In this document: positions 1 to 5,922 of the stretch, piece by piece
How the letters are laid out: each line of letters opens with the position of its first letter
Numbering within the stretch: the stretch's first letter is position 1
Source of the DNA: an uncultured Dorea sp.
GTDB taxonomy: Bacteria > Bacillota > Clostridia > Lachnospirales > Lachnospiraceae
Reading direction: 5' to 3'
Length of the DNA stretch: 5,965 nt
NCBI GenBank assembly: GCA_910585725.1
Contig: CAJUFA010000065.1
Span: 1-5,965 of the forward strand
The notes under the pieces: model-generated
What the model saw: only the letters and a program-made list of their open reading frames with translations
Database searches by the model: none
Told to the model about the DNA's origin: nothing
Position numbers and translations under genes: made by a program

Positions 1-20
1 GCTACGGCTTACTCTATTCT

Positions 21-50
21 CCCCAGCATAGCTGGGGGATTAGTGTTTTC
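21..50 (+). terminator. Short GC-rich hairpin, weak terminator candidate
   Basis: A perfect 7-bp stem (CCCCAGC / GCTGGGG) closes a 3-base ATA loop at 21-37. It is followed by a mixed T-rich stretch (TTAGTGTTTT) rather than a clean T run. It could end transcription of a gene lying left of the window, but the poor T tract makes this uncertain. Bases 51-191 show no gene I can recognise. Confidence 0.3.
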
Positions 51-191
51 ATTCATACTCCGTCCACGTCACGAAATTTGATATGGTTCCTCCATTCACA
101 ATGAATATTTTGGAAATACTGATATTTCTATTGACTTTCCAAATAACCACAACTATTATAAAAAACACCGAACGCCATCTACCTTAGATGA

Positions 192-380
192 AAAGATTTG
201 CCCGGTTCCTATTTTCTTCATTTGGAAGCAGAAACTGAACGCATTGCCGCCGGACAAGCTCAAACCGAATCCCAGGCAGCTGCTCAAATCGATGCCGCGC
301 AGCAACAAGCGCAGAGTAACGTGGTATGGATTCCACAAACAGGATCAAAATATCATAGCATTGAACCATGTAAAAAATGA
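192..380 (+). pseudogene. Truncated C-terminal fragment, coiled-coil plus YHS-type motif
   Basis: The open frame has no convincing start; the only nearby one, a TTG at 198, lacks a ribosome binding site. It encodes an Ala/Gln/Glu-rich helical stretch (about residues 10-40), then VVWIPQTGSKYHSI and a single cysteine before a stop. From memory, many Clostridia extracellular proteins end with V-W-x-x-x-TG-S-KYHS followed by a Cys-containing tail that finishes in a CxxC pair. Here the tail stops right after the first cysteine (EPCKK), so both ends are missing. I read it as a decayed remnant of a secreted or surface protein. The match is by motif memory only, and the function is unknown. It ends 29 bases before the Uma2 gene start and has no apparent link to it. 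Confidence 0.45.
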
Positions 381-409
381 TATTAACAATTTAGAAAGGA
401 CGTGACCAT

Positions 410-952
410 ATGCCAATGCCACAGGAACGCACTTACACATCCGAAGACTACTGGAACCTCCCGGAAGGACAACGCGCGGAGCTGATCGACGGGAAACTGT
501 ACGCCATGGCGCCGCCCAGCTTTACACACCAAAAAATTAGTTTTTCTCTCTCTCGTAAAATCGCAGACTATATAGATTTCAATAAAGGAAATTGTGAAGT
601 TGTTCCCGCCCCTTTTGCAGTCAATCTGGATGCCAACGATAAGACATGGATAGAACCTGATATTTCCATTATCTGCGATAAAACAAAAATAACGGAGAAA
701 GAGTGCAAAGGTGCGCCGGATTGGGTAATTGAAGTCACCTCACCAAGTACACAAAGCCGGGATTATTTAAAAAAACTATGGTTATATCAAAATGCTGGTG
801 TTCGTGAATACTGGATTATAAACCCAATCATGCAGAATGTACAGGTTTATTCTTTTGGCGATGAAGAGACTTCTAATCAATTCTCATTTAACGATGAGAT
901 AACATCCTTTGTATTTAACGATTTAATTATTAAGATCTCCGACCTATTATAG
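410..952 (+). CDS. Uma2 family (DUF820) putative restriction-like endonuclease
   Basis: The 180-residue product matches the usual length of Uma2/DUF820 proteins, which have a PD-(D/E)XK nuclease-like fold. Visible landmarks are AELIDGKLY (23-31, acidic E24), APPSFTHQ (34-41), EPDISII (82-88, D84), DWVIEVTSPST (104-114, E108), K121/K122 with Y126, and GVREYWIINP (130-139). D84, E108 and a following Lys fit the expected acidic/basic catalytic set. No signal peptide or membrane segment is seen, so it should be cytoplasmic. The biological role of this family is poorly defined; members are often multicopy and associated with mobile DNA. The start ATG has AGAAAGGA (393-400) nine bases upstream; a second in-frame ATG two codons later is less well spaced. 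The first ~110 bases are much richer in GC than the rest (see findings). No terminator follows directly. Confidence 0.9.
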   Translation: MPMPQERTYTSEDYWNLPEGQRAELIDGKLYAMAPPSFTHQKISFSLSRKIADYIDFNKGNCEVVPAPFAVNLDANDKTWIEPDISIICDKTKITEKECKGAPDWVIEVTSPSTQSRDYLKKLWLYQNAGVREYWIINPIMQNVQVYSFGDEETSNQFSFNDEITSFVFNDLIIKISDLL

Positions 953-1057
953 TAAAAACCGCCCCAACAGAGACTGTTTCACATAAAAGCACATCCAAAG
1001 GTGTACAATAATAGTTTAACAGAAATCATTGTATCATCTTCGGACAGCCATATTAAG

Positions 1058-1081
1058 ATATAACCGCTTCGGCGTTTATAT
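1058..1081 (+). promoter_or_regulatory. UUCG-loop hairpin in lipoprotein leader
   Basis: Left arm ATATAACCGC (1058-1067) pairs with GCGTTTATAT (1072-1081) around a TTCG loop. That gives nine pairs with one C/T mismatch. C(UUCG)G is an especially stable RNA tetraloop. It lies 50 bases before the lipoprotein start and has no T run after it, so it is not a normal terminator. If transcription starts upstream it would sit in the 5' untranslated leader, as an mRNA stabiliser or regulatory element. The only promoter-like match I see, TTCACA (978-983) and TACAAT (1004-1009), has a 20-base spacer, which is too long to trust. Confidence 0.4.
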
Positions 1082-1131
1082 AAGTTTCTCAATAGTAAGA
1101 TTGAACAAAAGTGAAAGAGAGGAAACGTATT

Positions 1132-1764
1132 ATGAAAAGAAAACTTGCAATGTTAATCCTGGCATTGTCACTTGCTGTCTCTGCGACAGCTTGCGGTAGT
1201 GATAGCAAAGAAAAATCTTCCGAACCGGAAAAGAAAGAAGAAACTTCAAAAGAATCTGAAGAAACTACTGACGATCTGGACGCTCTTGGAGACGTAGATG
1301 TTGATGAAGGAATATTCAATGTTGAACTAACCATTCCGGCTGATTATATCGGAGAGCAGACACAGGAGGATCTGGATAAGCTTGCAGAAGAACATGGTTT
1401 TAAATCCATTGTCCTGAATGCAGACGGCAGTGCAACGTATACGATGACCAAGAAACAGCATAAGGATTTCCTGGAAGAATATCGGACACAGATCAATAAC
1501 AGCCTTAACGAGATGATCGGCTCAGAAGAATATCCAAATATTACAAAAATAGAAGCGAATGATAATTTTACTAAATTTACAATAACCACCAATTCTACAG
1601 AATTGGATATGAATGAGTCGTTCTCTACAATGGCATTTTATATGTTCGGCGGTGTGTATAGTGCATTTAGCGGAGAAACTATTGATAATGTTTCCGTCAC
1701 CTTTATAAATGCAGAAAGCGGAGAAGTAATTAGTACTGCAAATTCATCCGACATGGAACAATAG
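1132..1764 (+). CDS. Secreted lipoprotein of unknown function
   Basis: The 210-residue product starts with a bacterial lipoprotein signal: MKRK, a hydrophobic core (residues 5-20), and ATAC with the lipidated Cys at 21. A Ser/Glu/Lys-rich acidic linker (about 22-60) follows, typical of a spacer away from the membrane. The folded part (about 65-205) alternates short beta-like strands (NVELTIPADYI, GSATYTM, FTKFTITT, VSVTFINAESGEVIS) with an acidic helix around 78-85 and a charged helix around 105-125. I do not recognise a named domain; similar uncharacterised lipoproteins are common in gut Firmicutes. I chose ATG 1132 because GAGAGG (1117-1122) lies nine bases upstream and the signal peptide starts cleanly there. 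An in-frame GTG at 1111 would add seven charged residues and has no ribosome binding site. It appears monocistronic, with a strong terminator eight bases after the stop. Confidence 0.85.
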   Translation: MKRKLAMLILALSLAVSATACGSDSKEKSSEPEKKEETSKESEETTDDLDALGDVDVDEGIFNVELTIPADYIGEQTQEDLDKLAEEHGFKSIVLNADGSATYTMTKKQHKDFLEEYRTQINNSLNEMIGSEEYPNITKIEANDNFTKFTITTNSTELDMNESFSTMAFYMFGGVYSAFSGETIDNVSVTFINAESGEVISTANSSDMEQ

Positions 1765-1771
1765 TATAATT

Positions 1772-1840
1772 AGAACACCCTTGATAGAATCAATGTCTTT
1801 CAACATTTGATTTTCTATCAAGGGTGTTCTTTCTCTTTGT
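1772..1840 (+). terminator. Strong rho-independent terminator, 18-bp stem
   Basis: Arms 1772-1789 (AGAACACCCTTGATAGAA) and 1813-1830 are perfectly complementary over 18 bp. The loop can pair further through TCAATG / CATTTGA. A T-rich tail (TTCTCTTTGT) follows on the plus strand, so it terminates the lipoprotein gene. On the minus strand there is no good T run, though the long stem may still impede transcripts coming from the ATPase remnant. Confidence 0.9.
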
Positions 1841-1859
1841 CTCCCTTATTTGAGCGCAT
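1818..1859 (-). other. 13-codon ORF with strong ribosome binding site
   Basis: On the minus strand, AAAGGAG followed by six bases and ATG (1859-1857) opens a 13-residue frame, MRSNKGDKEKEHP, that stops inside the terminator stem at 1818. The start signal is as good as that of real genes here. The peptide is very short, polar and unrecognisable. It may be the start of a gene whose remainder was lost when the terminator region joined here, a tiny peptide, or chance. Confidence 0.2.
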
Positions 1860-1935
1860 AATATCTCCTTTGTTCTTATTTAGGGAACCGCACTTTTGTT
1901 AAGCTGCGTTTTATCGTTCTTTGGCTCATATTTTT

Positions 1936-2422
1936 TCAGTTTTCCATAGAAAAACGATGGTATTTATTCAGATTCCGGCCCCTCTTCTTGAGCTGGAGAT
2001 TTGAATAATCCTCAGCTAATAAAAAATCCGTCAAATGCACGATCTTTACACCGTTGATGCTTGGAATTGGAGCCGGTCACATAGATATCTGTGTTGGCGT
2101 TTTCAAGCAGACTGTTAACGGCTTTTTCCCAGCAAGTAATTTCCTGCACTTCATCAAGCAGAAGATAGTAACGCTCGCCGTCTGTCATTTTCTTTTTAAT
2201 GCCGTTATAGATATCCTTATCGGTCATGCCGTCGTCAAAATCTTCCGAGGTATAGCGCATACAGATAATGTGATCGGCAGGAACGCCGCTTTTTATCAAA
2301 TCGTCCTGCAGCATATCTAAAATTGTGGATTTCCCGCAGCGGCGAATCCCTGCAAGGATTTTTACCAGCGGTACATCACGGTAGGTTTTCAGTAAATCTA
2401 AATAATGGGGTCTAACGATCAT
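1936..2422 (-). pseudogene. COG1373-type ATPase (AAA_14/DUF4143), internally deleted
   Basis: The N-terminal ~122 codons are well preserved: MIVRPHYLDLLKTYRD, a Walker A loop GIRRCGKST (25-33), a Walker B strand YYLLLDEVQEI, and the sensor-like DIYVTGSNSK. The frame then leaves the family and stops at 2012. In the adjacent frame, from about 2058 down to 1936, the DNA reads INGVKIVHLTDFLLAEDY, which resembles the extreme C-terminus of this family. The gene therefore appears to have lost its middle (most of the DUF4143 part) in one deletion that also shifted the frame. Intact relatives are about 400 residues. Their function is unclear; they are P-loop ATPases, often multicopy in Clostridia. The start is firm, with AAGGAGG seven bases before ATG and a promoter above it. 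A truncated ATP-binding peptide could still be made, but it would lack the C-terminal domain. Confidence 0.8.
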
Positions 2423-2429
2423 AATATTG

Positions 2430-2436
2430 CCTCCTT
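2430..2436 (-). promoter_or_regulatory. Consensus ribosome binding site of ATPase remnant
   Basis: On the minus strand AAGGAGG stands seven bases before ATG 2422. It is the closest match to the Shine-Dalgarno consensus in the window, and it fixes the start of the decayed ATPase gene. Confidence 0.8.
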
Positions 2437-2443
2437 TACCATT

Positions 2444-2472
2444 AGTGTATCCAAAAACTTCCGTACAATCAA
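2444..2472 (-). promoter_or_regulatory. Sigma-A-type promoter for the ATPase remnant
   Basis: Minus-strand TTGATT (2472-2467) and TACACT (2449-2444) are separated by exactly 17 bases, each matching four of six consensus positions. The predicted start point falls just upstream of the AAGGAGG site, giving a very short leader. The spacer contains one copy of a GGAAGTTTTTG repeat (see the repeat entry), so a regulator may bind there. Confidence 0.5.
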
Positions 2473-2503
2473 TATTCCTTACTGATATTCCGCAAAAACT
2501 TCC
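2452..2503 (-). repeat. Two direct copies of GGAAGTTTTTG, possible operator
   Basis: The 11-mer GGAAGTTTTTG occurs on the minus strand at 2462-2452 and 2503-2493, start points 41 bases apart, about four helical turns. One copy lies between the -35 and -10 of the ATPase promoter and the other about 20 bases upstream of the -35. Two GGAATAT motifs lie between them. This spacing would suit two bound regulator dimers on one DNA face; that role is inference. Confidence 0.45.
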
Positions 2504-2670
2504 ATATTTTAATTTCTTTTTCGGATTTGAATTCTATTTTGACTATGTAAAAAAGGGCTGTCGGGAAAGAGACATTTGAAATATATGGCTGTTCTGATTG
2601 TAAAATCAATGAACGCCGGGAAGCTCTAAACTCCTGTTATTTTTATACCCTTTTTCACATACATTAACAA

Positions 2671-2680
2671 AAGGAAGGTG
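2671..2680 (+). promoter_or_regulatory. Ribosome binding site of recombinase A
   Basis: AAGGAAGGTG ends five bases before ATG 2686 and fixes that start. No clear promoter was found in the preceding bases 2504-2670. They contain a T-rich stretch (2646-2656) and a small dyad (TGATT-GTAA-AATCA, 2595-2608) but no recognisable gene. Confidence 0.6.
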
Positions 2681-2685
2681 ATACC

Positions 2686-4107
2686 ATGCCACAACGCTAC
2701 GCATACGGATATGTCCGCGTCAGCACTCACGATCAGGAAGAAGTATCTCCTGAATCTCAAAAAAAACTGCTTTGGGAATACGCCAAGAAAAATGATATTA
2801 TAATTTTAAAGACATTCTATGAACTGGGTATATCCGGCCGGAAAGCGGATAAGCGTCCGGAGTTTCAAAAGATGATTAGCATGTGCAAAGCCGACGAACA
2901 TCCTGTCGATCTGATTCTCGTCTGGAAATACAGCCGATTTGCCAGAAATCAGGAAGAGTCTATCGTGTACAAGTCTCTCCTGAAAAAGCAGCACAATGTA
3001 GACGTAATAAGTATATCAGAGCCTCTGATTGAAGGACCTTTCGGCAGCCTGATCGAACGGATCATAGAATGGATGGACGAATACTACTCTATCCGGCTGT
3101 CCGGAGAAGTTCTGCGGGGAATGAAAGAAAAGGCCCAACAGGAAGGTTACCAGATGGTCCCTCCCCTCGGCTACCAGGCGGCGGGCGGCGGCAGACCTTT
3201 TGTTATCAATGAGAAAGAATATGAAATCGTAGCTTTTATGGCCGAACAATTTGACAAATATGACGTTGATTTTACTGCTATTGCACGTAAACTCAATAAT
3301 ATGGGGTATCTTACACGGCGCGGCTGTCCGTTTGAAGCGCGTACTGTTGAGCGGGTGCTTACGAATCCTTTCTACTACGGTCTGGTAGTATGGGATGATA
3401 TCAGCTTTATGGGAACCCACGAAGTCCGCATCACAAAAGAAGGTTATGACAAGAGAATGCTGAAGATCAGTCAAAAACATCATCCTGTAAAAAGGCGAAA
3501 TATTTCCACCTGTAAACACTGGTTATCCGGTCTGCTAAAATGCGGATACTGCGGCGCTACACTTGCTTACAACGGCGCCAATATCAAATCCCCTTATTTT
3601 CAGTGTTACCGTTATTCAAAAGGCATGCACCCCGGGTCCTGCAGCATAAGCGAAAAGAAACTTATTGATTCTATACATGAATATTTTAAGAAACTGTCAG
3701 ACGGGATGAATTTTGAATATACATACCATCCTCCTCAATCTACAGAAAAGAAAGAAAAACAAAATTCTCTGACAAAAGAGTTTGAAAAGCTCAAAACCAG
3801 AGAACAGAGGATCCGTCTCGCTTTTGAAAAAGGTATAGATACCTTGGAGGAATATGGAGAAAATAAGGCGCGTCTGAAACGGGCGCGTGAAGAATTGGAA
3901 GCAACGATTTCCGATCTCAGGTCTAATACTTCCGCTATTATTCCTTCTAAGGAAGACGTACTATTAAGAGTAAAAACCGTTTATGATGTGATACGCAATC
4001 CGGATATCGATTATCCCACAAAAGGAACTTTAATTCGGAGTCTGGTAGAAGATATCGTGTATGATAAGGAAAATGGAAAGCTGATATTTCACTTATATAT
4101 CTCCTAA
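2686..4107 (+). CDS. Large serine recombinase A (site-specific integrase)
   Basis: The 473-residue protein carries the three-part layout of large serine recombinases. The N-terminal resolvase domain (about 5-145) has YVRVST with nucleophile Ser13 and Arg11, GISG (48-51), and SRFAR (83-87) with the active-site arginines. A recombinase domain (about 157-260) includes LGYQ and the characteristic TNPFYYG (226-232). A zinc ribbon follows with Cys286, Cys289, Cys307 and Cys319. A Lys/Glu-rich coiled coil (about 352-410) would control synapsis and integration direction. Such enzymes join attP and attB through a short central dinucleotide and usually lie next to one end of the element they move. The gene looks intact and no key residue is missing. 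It is followed at once by a 10-bp inverted repeat and a catalase-gene fragment, suggesting an element end there. Its sequence differs widely from recombinase B, so the two are not a recent duplication. Confidence 0.93.
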   Translation: MPQRYAYGYVRVSTHDQEEVSPESQKKLLWEYAKKNDIIILKTFYELGISGRKADKRPEFQKMISMCKADEHPVDLILVWKYSRFARNQEESIVYKSLLKKQHNVDVISISEPLIEGPFGSLIERIIEWMDEYYSIRLSGEVLRGMKEKAQQEGYQMVPPLGYQAAGGGRPFVINEKEYEIVAFMAEQFDKYDVDFTAIARKLNNMGYLTRRGCPFEARTVERVLTNPFYYGLVVWDDISFMGTHEVRITKEGYDKRMLKISQKHHPVKRRNISTCKHWLSGLLKCGYCGATLAYNGANIKSPYFQCYRYSKGMHPGSCSISEKKLIDSIHEYFKKLSDGMNFEYTYHPPQSTEKKEKQNSLTKEFEKLKTREQRIRLAFEKGIDTLEEYGENKARLKRAREELEATISDLRSNTSAIIPSKEDVLLRVKTVYDVIRNPDIDYPTKGTLIRSLVEDIVYDKENGKLIFHLYIS

Positions 4108-4137
4108 CCCGATGTATATAAAGGTCCGGAGATATAT
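4095..4137 (+). repeat. 10-bp inverted repeat, candidate attachment site
   Basis: ATATATCTCC (4095-4104) and GGAGATATAT (4128-4137) are perfect inverted copies separated by 23 bases. The whole is 43 bases, with its centre near 4116 (TGTATATAA). It begins in the last codons of recombinase A and ends in the catalase-like fragment. Serine integrase att sites are typically 40-50 bp with imperfect dyads around a central dinucleotide, and lie beside the integrase gene, so this fits an attL/attR. There is no T run, so it is not a normal terminator. The att role is inference. Confidence 0.45.
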
Positions 4138-4257
4138 TATAGGTTATTGCATTACGGTGGTCCTGACGGAGAGCTTGCCGCATCCATGCGGTATCTGTCA
4201 CAGAGATATTCTATGCCTTATAAGGAAGTAACAGGAATCTTAACGGATATCGGTAGA
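4126..4257 (+). pseudogene. Fragment of manganese catalase / CotJC-type spore coat gene
   Basis: The frame reads PEIYYRLLHYGG, then PDGELAASMRYLSQRYSMP, then a variable YKEVTG and ILTDIG. From memory this matches the conserved N-terminal region of CotJC and related spore-associated manganese catalases, where YGG-x-DGELAA, RYL-x-QRY and LTDIGTEE occur in the same order and spacing. In intact relatives TEE and a His-containing metal-ligand segment follow DIG; here the frame runs into an unrelated hairpin. About 25 N-terminal residues and the rest of the protein are absent, so no activity is possible. The homologous stretch begins about 20 bases after the stop of recombinase A, in the same frame, and ends close to recombinase B's 3' end. 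It has no start codon or ribosome binding site of its own. I read it as target-gene DNA trapped between mobile elements. Confidence 0.7.
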
Positions 4258-4298
4258 GAAGCCTCAGAAATGGTGTTTTCTGAGGCTTCAGCTTTTTT
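4258..4298 (+). terminator. Rho-independent terminator between convergent recombinases
   Basis: GAAGCCTCAGAAA (4258-4270) pairs perfectly over 13 bp with TTTCTGAGGCTTC (4277-4289) around TGGTGT, followed by AGC and six T. The T run faces plus-strand transcripts, so it would stop those from recombinase A. The same T run, read on the minus strand, forms the stop-codon region of recombinase B (TAA at 4299-4297). B's own transcript gains the hairpin but no good T run after it. Confidence 0.85.
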
Positions 4299-5922
4299 AG
4301 CGATTCTCGGCCCCCGTAATGCTTTTTGCTGCCGTAAAACTCCACTTGTGCGGCAGCATTCTCAAATAAACATCTATGTGGTTTTTATCGTTGATTACCA
4401 TTGTGTCGAGTATCTGAGTGTAGTATTCGTCCTCGTACCGGATACCGTTAATCAGCTCGTCAATGGCGTTTTTTATATCCGCCATCAATTCTTGCTGTTT
4501 GAATATCATTGTCTGCTGCTGTTCGACGCTCTTCATCGTAGACTTTAGCTTTATAATATCCTCGTCATACCTGGCTCTTAGAGCCGTAAACTCGCTTTTG
4601 TCGATGTCGCCGCTTGTATAGAGGTCTATAAGACTTGTTCGCTTTATCCTGGTTTCTTCGATTTTCTCCGATAAGACATTAGCGCTTATTCCTGTTAAGT
4701 CTGTCTGCATAACAGCGTCAATCGTCTTGGTGAGATTATCGACAACTTTCCGGCGGTTGATTTTCAGCTTCCTGCAAACAAGATACAATAAATAAACCGC
4801 ATCCTCATTGCGGATACTTTCGCCAGAACAGCCCGCATGATTGCCCGCCTTGTCGATGTGCGGTCTGCCGTGATTTGCAGCTTCATAGCAACGCCACGCC
4901 TTGTATCTGCTCCCGTCTTTGCGGGTCTTATATCGGGCAACATAACTCGCTCCGCATCTGCCGCATTTGATTTTCCCAGAGAACGGATAGCGGTTGCTGT
5001 GTTTTGCCCTGCCCTTCTGCGAAAGTGATTTTGCATCTAAAATGCGGTTTGCCTTATCGAAAAGCTCACGGGAGATAATCGGTTCGTGATGGTCTTTGAT
5101 AATGACAAATTCCTCCTGTCCTCGGTTGTATTTTTTTTCGTGAGACAGGAAGTCCGGCGTATAGGTTTTTTTCTGCACTAAATCACCGCAATACTTTTCA
5201 TTGCGGATAACACGGAGAATAACCGTATTCTGCCATTCCTTTACACGCATAGGCTCGATACCTTCTTCTCGAAGCTCACGGGCGATAACATGAGTACCTT
5301 TTCCCTCGTCCACGAACTTGTGGAAGATAAGGCGGACGATTCTCGCTCCCTCCTCATTGATAGTCATTTTTCCATTCTTTACATCATAGCCGAGCATACT
5401 GCGTCCGAATACAACGCCTTGCTCCATCCGGCGTTTCTGTCCCCATTTCACACGCTCGGAAGTCTTGCGGCTTTCCTCCTGTGCGATAGAGGACATAATG
5501 GCTAGGCGAAGCTCCGCATCGCCGTCTAAAGTGTTGATGTTATCGTTTAGAAAAATAACGCCGACGCCATGCTTTTTGAGGTCACGGGTATAGAATATAC
5601 TATCAAGGGTATTTCTCGCAAAACGAGAGATTTCTTTTGTTACAATCAAATCAAAATCACCGCTTTTTGCACGCTCAATCATACGGTTAAATTCTTTTCG
5701 CTTTTTTGTGTTCGTTCCGGAAATGCCCTCATCGGCAAATATCGCATAAAGCTCCCATTCAGGATTATGCTCGATATACCGACGGAAATATCGCTGTTGA
5801 CTTTCAAAAGAATTGGCCTGGTCTTCATTGTCTGTGGAAACACGGCAATAAGCGGCAACTCTTTTTTTCGTTTCCTGCATTTTTCTCTCTTGATTCAAGA
5901 TTTCATATCGTAATGTCGGCAT
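4297..5922 (-). CDS. Large serine recombinase B, Clostridia conjugative-element type
   Basis: The 541-residue protein is full length for this family. The resolvase domain (about 20-165) shows AAYCRVST with nucleophile Ser29 and Arg27, DEGISGTNTKKR (64-75), SRFARN (99-104) with active-site arginines, and SSIAQEESR (144-152). A recombinase domain (about 175-285) includes SMLGYD and IRNEKYCGD. A zinc ribbon follows with Cys320, Cys323, Cys345 and Cys365, then a coiled coil (about 415-495). The whole resembles recombinases found in tandem sets at the ends of Clostridia integrative elements. ATG 5922 has GAGAGG only four bases upstream, a short spacing. An alternative ATG at 5880 (residue 15) loses nothing catalytic and cannot be excluded. 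The start overlaps the end of an upstream frame by 20 bases, suggesting translational coupling. Its stop falls inside a terminator T run. Confidence 0.93.
   Translation of the reverse strand: MPTLRYEILNQERKMQETKKRVAAYCRVSTDNEDQANSFESQQRYFRRYIEHNPEWELYAIFADEGISGTNTKKRKEFNRMIERAKSGDFDLIVTKEISRFARNTLDSIFYTRDLKKHGVGVIFLNDNINTLDGDAELRLAIMSSIAQEESRKTSERVKWGQKRRMEQGVVFGRSMLGYDVKNGKMTINEEGARIVRLIFHKFVDEGKGTHVIARELREEGIEPMRVKEWQNTVILRVIRNEKYCGDLVQKKTYTPDFLSHEKKYNRGQEEFVIIKDHHEPIISRELFDKANRILDAKSLSQKGRAKHSNRYPFSGKIKCGRCGASYVARYKTRKDGSRYKAWRCYEAANHGRPHIDKAGNHAGCSGESIRNEDAVYLLYLVCRKLKINRRKVVDNLTKTIDAVMQTDLTGISANVLSEKIEETRIKRTSLIDLYTSGDIDKSEFTALRARYDEDIIKLKSTMKSVEQQQTMIFKQQELMADIKNAIDELINGIRYEDEYYTQILDTMVINDKNHIDVYLRMLPHKWSFTAAKSITGAENR

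Noticed and set aside
82..404. Long open frame on the plus strand overlapping the truncated fragment
   Set aside because: It has no good start, no recognisable motifs, and overlaps a different frame with clear family-like sequence.
1111..1131. Upstream GTG start extending the lipoprotein by seven residues
   Set aside because: It has no ribosome binding site, its codons contain the binding site for ATG 1132, and it would put extra charges before a clean signal peptide.
2054..2320. Plus-strand 88-codon frame opposite the ATPase
   Set aside because: It is antisense to well-conserved Walker motifs and has no ribosome binding site; a shadow frame.
2559..2572. TGTCGGGAAAGAGA, nearly repeated inverted at 5929-5944
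   Set aside because: The similarity is about 14 bases with a one-base length difference and lies in a purine-rich, ribosome-site-like context; too short to call a repeat or att pair.
2595..2608. TGATT-GTAA-AATCA dyad as an operator for recombinase A
   Set aside because: Five-base arms in AT-rich DNA are expected by chance and no promoter could be placed around them.
2553..2666. Short cysteine-containing frame (reads IYGCSDCKINERREALNSC) upstream of recombinase A
   Set aside because: It looks slightly protein-like, but there is no start codon or ribosome binding site and I cannot match it to a family; it could be a remnant or chance.
3016..3519. Minus-strand 167-codon frame within recombinase A
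   Set aside because: It is antisense to the recombinase domain of an intact gene and has no independent start signal.
4258..4548. Plus-strand frame continuing from the catalase scrap to 4548
   Set aside because: Beyond about 4257 it reads through the terminator and then antisense to recombinase B; the continuation has no family resemblance.
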